Shown: positions 49,261 to 62,585 of the stretch, piece after piece | How positions within the stretch are numbered: position 1 is the stretch's first letter | Layout of the letters: each line of letters begins with the position of its first letter | Assembly (NCBI GenBank): GCA_000442125.1 | Contig: KE546969.1 | Span: 620,001 to 684,000 of the forward strand | Length of the DNA stretch: 64,000 bases | DNA from: Opeltia flavorubescens | Taxonomy: Eukaryota; Ascomycota; Lecanoromycetes; Teloschistales; Teloschistaceae | Direction of reading: 5' to 3' | The notes under the pieces: model-generated | Database searches by the model: none | What the model saw: the letters and a program-made list of their open reading frames with translations, nothing else | What the model was told of the DNA's origin: nothing | Position numbers and translations under genes: made by a program

Positions 49261-51713
49261 TTAAAAAATTTAAAAGAATATTTAATTAATTTTTATTAAA
49301 AAAAATTTTAAATAATAGATAAAATATTATATTATTTATTATAAAACTATAAATTTTTAAAAAAGTAATAAAATACTATTATAAAATATTAATATTTATA
49401 TTTTAAAATTTAAAATAAAATCAAATTATAAATAATTAAAGCCTTTTAAAATTTTAAAAAAAATTAATAAATAAATTTCTTTTTTTAAGCTATCTTAATA
49501 ATTTATAAAAATCCATTTTATATTTTATATTAATTTATTCGAATTATAGTACTTTTATAATAAAAATTTTAAATTTTAACCTATTTTAATAAAAAGTAAA
49601 AAAAAATAAAAAATAAAATAAATATTTAATAAACGTATAGTTAAAAATATATTTTAATATTTAATTCGTTAAATTAATATTATACTTTTTAAAAATTTTA
49701 AAAAGCTAATTAATAATCTAAATAATATAAAAAAATCTAGTAAAGATTTTAAATAGATAAAACTAAAAATAAATATATTAAAAAGAATAAAAGCTGAAAT
49801 AAAAAATATACTTAAAAATAAAAAGAAAAAGGGTAAGTTATATAAAACCTATTAATTATTTAGAAAATTATTATTAAAAACTTATATATAAATTAAAAAA
49901 TTTATATTATTATATTAATTTAAATAATTATTATTTCTATAAACTAATCTATAATATACCTATATTTTTATTTATTATATTAAATTATTATAATTTAGAG
50001 TAAATTATTAATAAAAGTTTGAATTAAATAATTAAAAAAATAATTATTAATATATATTATTTTAATAATTTATTAAATATTACTTATTATTTTTTATAAT
50101 AAAGTAAAAGCCTTTTTTATTATAAAAATAAAAGATTTAATTATATTTACCGCTTTTAAAATAATAGTATTAATAGGCCCGCGTTTTATAAAAATTTTTA
50201 CTTTAAATTTTTAAAAATATTATTATTAAAAAATAAAAATAACCCCGAAATTCGCTTTTAAATAAAAGTATTAATAAAAATTTTTAAATATATATTATTT
50301 TTTTAAAAGATAGATATTCTATTTATATTAATAATTAATAAAAAAATAATAATTATATTTAATAGTTTTTTTTATAAGCGTATAATAGATATATATAGGA
50401 TTTATTATAAGGCGTTTAATATATTATATATATTAAATTTATACTTTTATTAATTAAAAGAAATTATATTAGTATTTAATTTAAAAAAATTTTAAAAATT
50501 AAAATAATTATTTAAAAGTACTATTAAAATTATAAATTATAAAATTATAATTTAAATATTTAAGAAATCTATTTTCTATATACTTTTAAATTATATCTTT
50601 TTCTTATAATCTTTTTTAAATAAAAGGGTTATAGTAAAAATTATATAGAAAATTAAAATAAATTAATTTAAAGCCTATTTATTTACTAGATTAACTAGAA
50701 TTTATAAAATTAGGCGAAAATTTTAAAAAAATCAAGGGAATTTATAATTCTAGCTCTATAATTTAATAAATAAAGTATAATAGTAATAAAAAGTTATATA
50801 TATATAATAGACTATAACCTTAAATTTATAATAAAAAAAAACTATAAAAAATTTATAGTTTAATAAGAAATAAAAATTTAAAAAAGAATAAAATTATTTA
50901 AATATTTTAAGAAATTTTTACTAAAAAAATATTATAAAAGTAAAAAAAGGTTTAATAAATAATAATTAAATAGAAATATAATTATTTACTTTTTTATTAT
51001 ATTTATAGTTTATTAATAAATATAATTCTAAAAAAAATTCTAATCTATTTAATACCTACTATTATATACTTTTTTACAGTAAATTAAAACCGAAAATTAA
51101 GTTTTAAACGACTTTATATAATAAAAAATAGTTTATTACTATTAAAATAAATTTAAAACGTTTTATTATTATATAATAAATAAAATAATATTTTAAAAAA
51201 GAATTATATAATAAAAGTACTATTTTTTTATAAATTTAATATCTAGAAATAATTTAATATAATTAAAAGCCGAAATTTATAAATTCTACCTTTTTAAAAA
51301 AGTTTTAAAAAAGTTTTATATTATTTCGAATTATTTTATAGTAAATAAATAAATAAAATTTTAATATATTTATTTATAAGTTTAATTTTTTAAATTTTCT
51401 AGAATAATATTAAATAAATACTATAAATAAAAGGTTTATAGTTTATAATTATTTAAATAAAGTTAAAACAAATAATTTAATTTATATAAATTAGTTAAAT
51501 AAATCGAAAAAACGATTACGCTTTTAATTAAATTATAAAATATTTAGATTTTATAATTATATATAAAGTCCGTTTATCTATAATTTATAAAGTTAACTTT
51601 TATAGATTTTAATATAGTTATATACTAGCTAATAAAAAGTAGAAATATATTATATAAATTAATTATATACTAATAAGATTTAAAAGATTAAATCTAATTA
51701 AAAGAGATATAAT
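49260..51713 (+). other. Gypsy-2 3' region before the LTR
   Basis: About 2.4 kb between the integrase core and the 3' LTR. It should hold the integrase C-terminus and possibly a chromodomain, but nothing could be identified. The region from about 49.9 to 51.7 kb is longer than expected for a 3' untranslated tail and may include another decayed insertion. Confidence 0.4.
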
Positions 51714-51926
51714 TATAAAACTAAAGGTCTAGTAGGTATAAAATTCGTAAAAAGTAGGGCTATACTTAATATAAGTAGCGCCTATATTTAATAAAAACTC
51801 TATAGGCTTTAAACTACTAATTCTTTAATAATTAATTCTATTATTATCTAAATAGACGTCTTCTATATTCTACTACGCAGCTCCGTTAACCCGAGGTTCG
51901 CAGGCTGTTTACCTAGCGATCTTATA
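51714..51926 (+). repeat. Gypsy-2 3' LTR (213 bp)
   Basis: It matches 44544-44756. Its 3' part keeps more CG and TG (CGTTAACCCGAGGTTCGCAG at about 51884) than the 5' copy. It is followed directly by the duplication GTATT. Confidence 0.92.
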
Positions 51927-51931
51927 GTATT
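51927..51931 (+). repeat. Gypsy-2 target duplication, right copy
   Basis: GTATT, identical to 44539-44543. Copia-B sequence resumes immediately after. Confidence 0.85.
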
Positions 51932-54400
51932 AAATTTATAAAATATTATAAATAGTTATTATAATTAAAGCTTTATAATAAATTATATTATTTAAATCTT
52001 TTATAACGCTATTTATTTAGGGGTTTTCCGGGAAAATTATTTTTTAAATAATCCCGTTTTTATTACAATAATTATTAAATTTATCGTTTTTATATTTTTT
52101 ATTTCTATCTATTTTTAGCCTTTAAATTTTATAGTTCCTATATTCGATTATATTTTAATATAATTTAAAGATATTAAAAACTATAAAACCTAATTTATTA
52201 AATAGAATATAGATTATTAAGTATTTAATAATATTATATAGGAAGGTAATAAAATATATAGAATTATTAAAAGTTTAAAGAAAAATTTTTATTAAATCGC
52301 TAGTAATAATATCGTTTTTATATTTAAATAATTTATTATAACTTTTATATAGTTCTATTTATATATTAGTAACTATATAATCTCGATATATATCTATTAA
52401 TAATAATATTAAAAGGTTTATTTTTATAAATATTAATACTAGCTTAATAATATTTTATTTATTTGAATAGCTAAATCGTTTTTACTATATATTTATAGTT
52501 TATTCGGTAAATACTAATAATATAATTAATCTAAATTCAATTTTTTAATATAGAATATAAAGGTTAGTAGATATTTAGCGCTAAATAAAAATTTTAAAAA
52601 ATCCGATAATAATTCTATTAAAGGCTAGTTTTAAAAGATATTATTATTATTTAAATTAGCCTTATAATATTTAATTTACTAACGATTTAATAATATAAAA
52701 TATATTAATAAGAATTAATTATCGGTAGAAACTATTAACCTTATATTTTAATTTAATATTACCGATTTTTAAAGATATTATATAGCCTATAAAATATTTA
52801 ATTTAAAGGTTTAATAATTAATATAATATAAATAAAAATTTATTATAAATAATATATTTTAAATAGATACTATCTATAGACTATATTTATAAGTATATAA
52901 ATTCGGAAGAATTAATATAATCTATATATACTTCGGCGTTACTACTATTACTAGTTTTATTAGAATAACTACGCTTATAATAATTAAATAAGCTTTTAAA
53001 ATTTTTATTTTCTAAATACTATTTTTATAAATAAAGGTATTTTTTATAGTATTAATCTTTTATATAATAGTTACAGCTATATAGGTATAGTATTTAACAA
53101 TTTTAATAATAATCCGCTTTTTAATAAATATTATAAATATAATTATAAATACCGATAATATTATATTAATTATAAACTTTTCAACGTTTTTCTTTATATA
53201 AAAGTTTAAAAAACGCGTAATAGTATAGTCTAACTTATAAAAAATAGTCCTATTCTTTTTAAAAAAATTTTAATTATAATTATATATTTCGCGATAACTA
53301 GTAAATTTAGTATTTAAGCTCTTATAAAAACGAGTATTATAGATAGAAAATTTAAATTATTTATAATATTATTAAATTTATCGGCGTTATTAAATAGTAT
53401 AGTATATAATAATAAAGTTAAATTAAATAGCCGGTTAAATATAGATTTTAGAATTCTAGAGCTTTTAACTTTAAATTTAGTAATTAAGATAATCTAAACG
53501 TTAAATACTCGAGTATAATATTTAATTTTAGCCGATAATATAGGCTTATAACGTCTCTATAATATAATATAGATTTTAGTATTAATTTTTAGCTATTTAA
53601 CGCTCTCGTATTTATTATTGAGTTAAGTTCGCTAGATATCGTTATCGATATATAGCTATAGGTTAATTATAATTATAAAGTTAATTATTTATCGTTTCTA
53701 TTTTAAATAATTAATAGCGGTTTTTAATATAACTATTTTATTAAATTAATTTAAGGACGCTAATAGTTTGATATCGTCTAATATAATATCGGCGGTATCG
53801 TTTTTTAAATATAAATAGCTTATTATTTAAACTATTTAATAATAAAATACTATTAATTTCAAAGCTATTAATTAGTTTCAAAATAGGGCTAATTTATTTA
53901 TTATTTATTATATTTTTATAAACCTATTAAATTCCTTTTTTAGATTAAATACTATTTATTTATTTAATCTTTTAAATCTATTTTAATAACTTTAGATTTT
54001 AATAAACTAGTATCAAAAACTTTGACTAGTTTTAAGATAAATAATAAAATCGAGGATTTTAAAAATAAAAAGTTTAAAGATAAAGATAATAAGGAATTTT
54101 CAAGATTTTAAATATTATAACCGAATAAATCTAAGTTATTAAATAGTTTTAATAACGATTCCGACGTATTAAAATTTAAAATAGAGCTTTTCTTTTTAAT
54201 ATAAGATAATAGTCTAAATCTTCAAAATTATCGCTTTTATTACTATTAGATATTTTAATAAATACTAGTATTATATATAAAAAGTTACGCTAGACTTTTA
54301 AGCGAATCTTTTAAATTTTTTTTTAATATATTTAATTTGAGAGTTTTTAGCCCTTTATATACTATTAGCTTAAATTTAGCTACTAGGCTCTATTAATTAG
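51932..54400 (-). mobile_element. Copia-B 5' half: integrase and gag zones
   Basis: This continues Copia-B on the minus strand after the Gypsy-2 insertion. Integrase-like sequence lies at about 52.5-52.2 kb. A gag-like, relatively well-kept coding-like stretch lies at about 53.83-53.48 kb, opening with an L-D-D-I-K-L-L-A-S-L type segment. Combined with the left part, the unsplit element would be about 5 kb, right for Copia. The 5' LTR was not identified. The right edge given is approximate; a region of mixed, less decayed sequence at 54.3-54.96 kb might include it. The region is broken. Confidence 0.55.
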
Positions 54401-57400
54401 ATAAACTTTAGAGTTTTAAATTAATTTTAGAATAGTAAAACTATATTTAGATATATTTTAAATAAATAAACCTAGATAAACTTTAAAGCTATAAAAAACG
54501 ATCTAACTAATATAGCTCTAGTAGATAGAAACTTTAAATTTGCTATATTTTACGAGCATTCGCTATTACTATAACTTTTTTATTTCTTTTTCCGGAGTAT
54601 AAAAGGCCTACTATTTAGCGGTATAGTATATAAAGTATTTATTATTATTATAGACTTATAAGTACGTATTAAAGGCGAGCAGATTTTGTATATATAATAG
54701 TATCGGGCAGGTTTTTGACTAGCTATTACTGTACAAGAAGTACTATATAGCTCGATTATAGGTATAATAGTAAGTAGTTCTTATTTAGAGTATACCAAAC
54801 GATAAATCGGGCTTATAATCTATTAAAATATAAATAATTTTATTAATTGTTTAAGAAAGCAAGTGGCCTTCGGCTATTTACTTTCGTCTAGAATAGTATA
54901 ATTACGTAAGCTAACTAGTAATTCATTATATTTTAAACCTATAATTAACTTTAGTAATACTTTTTACTAATACTATTAAATATTTATACTTCTAGTTGAG
55001 ATTTATAATAATAAAAAGTTTAAAATCGAATAAATTCTATATAAGTATAATATTTATAAAAATAAAAGCTAGTTTAATTAATATTTTATTTATTAAATTA
55101 GTTATAAATTTGAAAATAATTAATAAATATTTGAATACTATTAAAATAATAATAAAATACTAATATAAGAATATAACCGTTATTTTTATTTAAAATTAGC
55201 TTTGAATTATAGTAAAACCGCTAATAATACGAATACTAATTATATATATATTAGAAAACTTTTTTTATCGGCTTTTCCACCCGAAATAAATATAAACCTA
55301 ATCGGTTAGTATAAAATAACCGCAATTATAAATTCGATTAGTTTAATTCTAAAGGTTTTAATTATTAAAACTATTAGATTCTATATAGTTATAAGTTTAT
55401 AGTATTACTATATATATAATAGTATAAAAAATCTTTTAAATTATAAAGCGTATTAAGCTTATTTAAATACATTTTTTAGTTTTAAAATCCGATATTATTA
55501 ATATTATTAATATCGCTATAAAGTTTTTCTAATAGTTTTTTTATCTTATTTATTTTTTATACCTTTTTTTATAAGTTATATTTAAAAAAAAAATTATTTT
55601 AATATTTTTTAATATATTTTAATCTAATTTTATTTATTCAATTTTTTTTTATTACCAGTTTTATTATCTTTAAATCTAATTATAATATTAATAATAATAA
55701 TATAATATTATAATCGATATAAATATTTTAGATACTATTCTAATTTTGAAAAACTTTTATTAATATAAAGAATAAATAAATACTATATTATATATAATAT
55801 ATATTGTAGTAAAATACAGTCGATTTATATTTTTAATAATTATAACTAATTTTCTAAAGGAAATAAACGCCTTTAAAAAACTTTAATATAAATATTTAAT
55901 TAAATTAAAGTAAATTATTATTTTTAAAATAGTCCCGTCTTTTTAGTTTCTATCGCTCTNGTTTTTAAAATATATAGGTACTATATTAGTAGATTCGACT
56001 TTAACAATAATTATAGGTAATTCTATTACTATATTTACAAACGGACTAATTAATATATTATATTCTTTTTTCTTTTAAAGATATTAAATAAAACCTGAAA
56101 ATAAAGGTTTTTATTTTACCGCGAAAATCGTATTAGATATATTAAAAATAGTTTTCAATAAAAACAGCTAGAAGTTATAGTTTATAACTTTCCTTATTTT
56201 TTATAAATAATAATTCTAATTTTAATTTTAACTTTTATTCAATTATTAATTATAACTTTAATTTAGACTTTAAAGATATTATTTTTTATAATAATATTTT
56301 TAAAAGTTTTATCCCGTTTAAAATAAATTCTAATATATTTTTAAATCGATTATTAATATTTTTTAATTTTTTTTAACCGCTTTTAATCTATTATTTTAAA
56401 ATTTAATTTAAATTTAATAGAAAAAAAAGAATTATTTTAAAAAAGATCTAGTTAACCGGATCTATAATATTATTAAATCGAGTTTTATTATAATTAATAG
56501 AGCTATTAAAGAAATAGATTAATATTTATATTAATTAAATATAAATCGGAATTATATAAAATAACTTTTTAATATTTTAGCTCTTATAGTATATTAAATT
56601 ATATTAAAGTATAAATATATTTTACCTATTTTATTATTACGCGAAGTATTAGATTAGAAATTATATTCCGGGTATATCGGTTTTTATTATAGAATACGAG
56701 TTTTATTATAAAAAGAACTAGCTAATTAAATTAATAAATTATTTTTTAAAAACGTATTAGCTTTTAAAAGATTTTTTTATTAGATAAATACTTTATAATA
56801 AAAGAATTTAAAAGAATATTTAACGTTATAATAATACTTTTATATTTATTTTAATTAAATATTAAAATAATTATTATTATATTTCTAATTATAAACTATA
56901 ATACTTTATTATATATAGCGAAATATAATATATATAAACTTTTTAAACCTATTATTAAAGGATCCTTTTTATTTATATAATATATTTTTTAAATCCTAAT
57001 AAAAGAATTAATACCCGTATTAAATATAATTATAGAATATATTCTAATAATTATCTAAATCGAAAAATTTTATAAAATCTAGACTATATATTTTAAATAG
57101 TTATCCCCTATACTAATTACTATTAGACGGCTTAGAAAGTTCTTTTTTAAAAAAAAATAATTCGAATTTAAAGCTAATTTTACTACTAATTAATATATAG
57201 ATATAGCTAATTATTAAAAAAAATGCTAATAAATATTATAAGAATCTACCGATTTAAAGTAATAATAAAATTTAAATATTAATCTTTAATAAATATTTTA
57301 AAAATTATTTCCGCGATATTTATCTATTTTAAAAAAAAGTTAAGATTTTAATAGATATAGTTTTTAAAAAATTAATTTAGATTGTTTTATTTATATATTA

Positions 57401-59193
57401 TTATAATATTCTCTTATTTCTATAAAAAATAAACGAGGATTTATTTAAAGTCGTTTTATTAATTAATAAAACAATAAGCGTTATATTTACTTATATAATA
57501 ACTATTTATTTTATTTATATTAATATATAATAAAATTTAACCTGATTTTTTACAATATAAAGCTTTTCTAGTAGTATATTTATAATATATAAATAGTTTA
57601 TAACTAGAATATATTTTATTTTATTAATTAAAATTAAAATAAAATTTAAGCTAAATTATATTAAAGAATTTAGAATTATTTAATAATAAATAATTTAAAT
57701 TTTATAAATAATCGTTTAGATTTTAAATATTAAGTATTTTTATTTTTTTATATCTATATATAATTACCGTTTTATATATATAATAATTATTAATTTCTAC
57801 GCTATTATATAGTATTATAACCGATTTTCTTAATTTCTAATAATAATTATTAACCCGAAATAATTTAAAATTATTAAAATATTAAAACGGAATTAATAAA
57901 TTATTAATCGTCTAAATATTATTATAAAAGTTTTTAATATTTAAAAGAATATATTATTAAAAAAAATTAAAGTTAATATTTTTAAAAAGTTTTTAAAGCG
58001 GGTATAAATAATTAAATATTAAAAATAAAAATTTTTTTATATATAATTATAAAATTTAATTTATTGTTAAAGTATATTTTAAAATATAAATATAATTAAT
58101 TTAATAATTATTCTTAAATTATTATTATCTGAATCGAATTTAAATAATTTTTTAATTAAAATTATATAGAAATTTGTAATATATATATTATATAGTAATA
58201 TATATTCTAATATCTTTTATATAGTCGAATTCTGTAATAATAGTTTAAAACGATATTTAAAAAGGTTTTTTAAATTATTTTAAAAAGAAACTAATCTTTT
58301 TAATAACGGTTATTCTAGTTACTAATAATTTGATAATAATTATATTTAAATAAAAGAAAATAATTCTATTATTTTTAATAATTAATAAATTATACTTTAT
58401 AATTCGTATTTTAATAGTTAATATAATTATTATATTTATAATAAAGCTTATTCCGGTTTTAAACCAGTTTAATATATTTAAAAATATATTAATAAAAGTT
58501 ATAATTATAGACCTATTATAATAATTAAAGGAAATATAAAAAAAAATAAAGTAGCGCGGTATTAAAACGTAGAATTATTGATTTATTCTAAATATATTAA
58601 AAGTTTTTTAAATATTAAAACTATTAGAAATAGTTATTAATTTAAAATATTTATTTTTATATTAAAAAAATATATTAGATTATTTATTAAAATTAAGTTT
58701 TAGATTAGATATATCTTAAATAAATAGAAAATATAATTTTAACTATATTAAAAACAAAGATAGTAATAATATTTTATATTAGAAATTTCTAAAGTATTAT
58801 ATATAGGAGAGGAATTACTAGAAATTCTAAAAAAAAAGTATTTTAATTAATTATATATATTATTATACCTTTATTATAAAAGATTAGTATTATTATTTAT
58901 AAATATTTCTAGATATTTCTAATATAAAATCGTTTATTTGTTTTAAAATATATAAAAAAATTATATATAATACTTTTTAAATAATATATTTTATTTATAG
59001 TTTAATATCTAATAATTCTAAATAACAATATTATTTTAAAAAATTATTTATATTTATATAAGGAGAATAACTATAGAGCTTTTTTATTATAATATATATT
59101 TATAGTATATTAAATTATTTATAACGGCTTTAAAAATAGTTTTGAAAATAAATTTATAATAATTTAAACTTTTAATTTAATATAAAATACTAG
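54400..59193. other. Unassigned RIP-degraded stretch
   Basis: Sequence at 54.64-54.96 kb keeps more CA and TG (for example TGTACAAGAAGTACTATATAG at about 54730 and GCAAGTGGCC at 54859) and carries a hairpin. From about 55.0 to 59.19 kb all frames are full of stops. Scattered Lys/Asn/Ile runs on either strand could not be tied to any family. An ambiguous base lies at 55960. Confidence 0.4.
54855..54885. repeat. Imperfect 14-bp hairpin
   Basis: GAAAGCAAGTGGCC and GGCTATTTACTTTC are separated by TTC. The mismatches are all of C/T or G/A type, so the arms were probably perfect before RIP; as RNA most would pair through G-U. It could be a transcript-end hairpin of an LTR or of an unrecognised element. 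Confidence 0.55.
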
Positions 59194-59574
59194 CACTGGG
59201 CCACCGTCCCAATGGGATTTTGCTGCTGGCAGCTGGCAGCTGGCAGCTGGTAGGGCTGGCAACTGGTAGGGCTGGGAACTGGTAGGGCTGCCAGTCAGCG
59301 CAGTGCAGCTAGAACTTCTACGCGCTGTAGCGCCACCAATTTTGATCCGATTTTTATAATTTTTGCAGCATTAGAATGCGCTTGTTTAGCGCTTCAAAAT
59401 GAGCTACTATGCATGCTACTGTGCACGAAACTGACGAAGTTATTTAACTATAAAAAAACCAGCTGTTTTGGTGGTTGGGGGCGTTAACCGGATTTATAAC
59501 TGCAAACGTTCGATACTAACTGATAAGGTTTATACTTATTTCGGGTCGGGAAGCCGATAAGGGACGTTTTCCAA
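59194..59574. mobile_element. 381-bp un-RIPed island, probable small non-autonomous DNA element
   Basis: Composition changes abruptly at both edges: CA, TG and G+C become normal, then revert to A+T-rich DNA. The ends carry related inverted words (TGG, three bases, A, then CGTCCC near the left edge; the reverse complement near the right edge). The left third holds three tandem CTGGCAG units at 59226-59246, then three 16-bp CTGGTAGGGCTG-type units at 59247-59294. No open frame of note exists. The length is below the roughly 400 bp that RIP needs to act on a duplication in Neurospora (established knowledge), which would explain its survival; insertion after RIP ceased is the alternative. The target duplication could not be defined in the A+T-rich flanks (TA is possible). 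Superfamily is unknown. Confidence 0.6.
59247..59294. repeat. Three tandem 16-bp units inside the un-RIPed island
   Basis: Units start at 59247, 59263 and 59279 and share CTGGTAGGGCTG. They follow directly on three 7-bp CTGGCAG units at 59226-59246. The two repeat lengths share the CTGG start and probably arose by stepwise slippage. Confidence 0.95.
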
Positions 59575-62500
59575 TATATATATAATTTTAAAATTTTAAA
59601 AGATTTTAAATATTTAAAATAAAATTATAAACTATATTAAATATAATACCTTTTTATAAATTAAAATAAAATTTTAGAATAGTTCTAACTATAATTTTAT
59701 AAATATAATTAGAGCCGAGTTATTAGAAATCCTTTAATAGTAATAAAATTAAATTATAATATTAACAAATAATAATAGCTATTTAAAAAGAATCAATTAA
59801 AATTAAATAATAAATAATAAACGGTATATATTTATATTATTTTAAAGCTTATAAATAAAAATTAAATCTTTTTTTTTAAAACCGGCTAGTATAACTAAAA
59901 CCTTTTTATATTAAACTTTATATTATTATATTTATATTTATAATAAAAGTATTATATTTATAATATCCTTTAATACTACTATATTACTATTTTTTAATAG
60001 CTAAATATTATATTTTAGCTTTAAAATTTCCATTAATATTCTAAATAATTTTTTATATTCTATAAATTAAAATTTAAAATTTAATAATTTATTTTAATAG
60101 ATATCGACTATTATTTAAAATAAGTTTTTATATAATATAAATATTATTTTATAGCGGTCGATAATATACTGTATAATATATATAATAAAGATATTCCTTT
60201 TAATAAAAAGCGGGTAATTTTTAATAGCGATTTTATATAAATTCTTTTAAATATATTTATTAATTTTAAAGGTGCTATTATTAAAGTAAATATTTAATAT
60301 TTTTTTTTTTAATATCGCTTTAAATAATTATATTTAATTTAAAATATATAAATTCGATATAATACTATTAATATCTAATTTATACAATAAATAAAAAGAA
60401 TATTCTATAATTAGAATCTATATAATATAATTTAGCTTTTAAATAAAATTAATTAGATAATAAATCTTTAAAATTTTTAAAAATATATTTTCCCGATTTA
60501 AAAGATTTATAATTTATAGTATAATTTAAACTTTTTTTTAAACCGCGTAATTATAATAATATATAATAAAATAGTCGATTTTCCAAATTTTAAACTATTA
60601 TAAAATTTATATAGGAAATTAAAGGTTTATTATAGTTTTAACTATTATAATTAAAATATATACTAGTCTAGAATTAAAAAGGTATTATAATATAAATTAA
60701 ATACTTTTAAATTTAAAAGATTAGTATTTTTAAAACTAAAATTAAAGATTAGTATTTAAATAATATTAAATTTTAATATTTATTTTAAATATAATATAAT
60801 AAATAGGATGGATATAAAATTAATTAATTTTAGTTATAGTATTATTAATAAACGAATTATTAACGGTATTTTTTATAATAAAAAATAAATAATTTATTAT
60901 ATTTTATTAAAAATTTTCAAAAGCGAGTTAATAGATCTTATAATAAAATAAAAATAACTTTTAATTTAGTTTATATTTACTATAACTATTAATAAATTAT
61001 AAAGGTAAATTTTTATTTATATCGGTCTAGATTTTTAAATATATATCTTTTTATATAAAAAACTATATATAGTTTTATTTTAAATTATAAATATTAGAAG
61101 TATATTAATATACCTCGCTATTAATTCTAAAAGGATTATAAAGAATCTAGTATAATTAGAAATATTAGTAAAACGGCTAATTTAAATAGAATTATAATTT
61201 TATTATTTTTATATAAAAATTAAATTTTAGATTTTATTAGAAATTAAAATTATTATAGTAAAAAAAATAAATTTAAATTTTAAAGTAACTACTAAAATAG
61301 TCGAAAAGGAATATTAATATTTACTATTAAAATAGCCTAAAACTAATTCTAATATCTATTATTAAAATAGCCTGAAATTAATTTTATTATTTCTACTACC
61401 GAAGTAGTAATTTTTAAATTAAAAAAAAATATTACTAGCGCAGCTAAATCGCTATATTATTAAATATAAAAAGATTTCTTTAATTTAATAATAATATTAA
61501 TATTTTTACTTTTATTTAAAGTATAATTATTATAACCGAATTCTTTTTTAATAATATTTTAAAATATTTTATTTCTAGAATCGGCTTTTATTAATAACTT
61601 CTATAAAGTAACTTAATTTTATATTCTTTTTAAATTTTTTTTAAATTAAACGACCGAATCGGTTCTAAAATTTAAGCTATATAATAGATTTATATTATAT
61701 TAAAAAGGCACGACTATTTTAGTTAACTACTTCTAGATTTTCTATAAAAGAATAATTACAATTTATATTCTTATTAGTTCTAATATTTCTATTATAACGT
61801 GCTTTAATTAAATCGGATTTATATTTTTTAATATAACGTATTAAATCTAAATTAATTCTAGTTAAAATTTATTTTTTAATAAATATAGATACCGTTTATA
61901 TTAATATTTTTACTACCGTTTATTTACTACGGCCCTTTTTTATTTATATTTCTTAAACTTCGTTTAGTTACAGGATATTAGATACGCTTTAAAAAAAACT
62001 AAATTTATTACTAATATATAAACTTTCCCGCTATATTCTTCTAGAAATAATTAGTAATAAAATAAATTGCTAAAATTAAACGGTAAATAGAAGCTATAAT
62101 ATAATACCGACTTCTAGTAATAGTAATTTCTATAGAAATTATTGAAATCTCCTTTTATAATGATATAATCTAAATATAGATTATTTCCTTTTTAATAATA
62201 TTTATATAGATTTTTAATAATTTCTCCCGTAATTTAAATTACTACGGATTTTTAATTTAAAGTTTTTTTATTATTAAAATATTAAAATATATTAAACTTA
62301 AAGTTCTAAAATAAAAAAATTTATTCAATTCGACTACTATTAATTAGATTTATCTAGTAGTTAATATAATCCGGCTTATAAAATTTATTTTAAATCGGTA
62401 ATATTAAATATTATATTAAATAGATTATATATATTATAATTAAACTAAAAAAAGTTATATTATAAAACGGAGCGATTATTAATTATTATAGTTTAAATTT

Positions 62501-62585
62501 AATTAATAAATATAGAAGATTAAAATATTACTACTATAATAAAAAAATATTTCTAGTTAATTTAAAAACCGATACTATTTATTTA
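59575..62585. other. Unassigned RIP-degraded stretch
   Basis: Stops occur in all frames and no element end, LTR or catalytic block was recognised. The only supported structure is the 35-bp tandem repeat at 61290-61394. Confidence 0.4.
61290..61394. repeat. Three tandem copies of a 35-bp unit
   Basis: Copies start at 61290, 61325 and 61360, each opening TAYTAAAATAG. They diverge by C/T, G/A and some other changes. The unit is not a multiple of three, so it is unlikely to be a coding repeat. Confidence 0.8.

Larger units (their letters stand above)
44544..51926 (+). mobile_element. Gypsy-2: complete-length Ty3/Gypsy fossil nested in Copia-B
   Basis: Two direct 213-bp LTRs (44544-44756 and 51714-51926) enclose a 7.38-kb plus-strand element flanked by GTATT at 44539-44543 and 51927-51931. 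The order is gag (about 44.9-46.1 kb), reverse transcriptase (about 46.6-47.35 kb, catalytic block at about 47.19-47.21 kb) and RNase H (about 47.4-47.8 kb). The integrase zinc-binding block follows at about 48.45-48.55 kb and the integrase core at about 48.7-49.1 kb. This is Ty3/Gypsy order but a different family from Gypsy-1, with unrelated LTRs. It is far more A+T-converted than Gypsy-1. It is structurally whole but dead, with very many breaks. It inserted into Copia-B and is therefore younger than it. Confidence 0.9.

Noticed and set aside
54640-54960. Copia-B 5' LTR
   Set aside because: No matching sequence was found at the other end of Copia-B near 42.1 kb, so it is left as a finding only.
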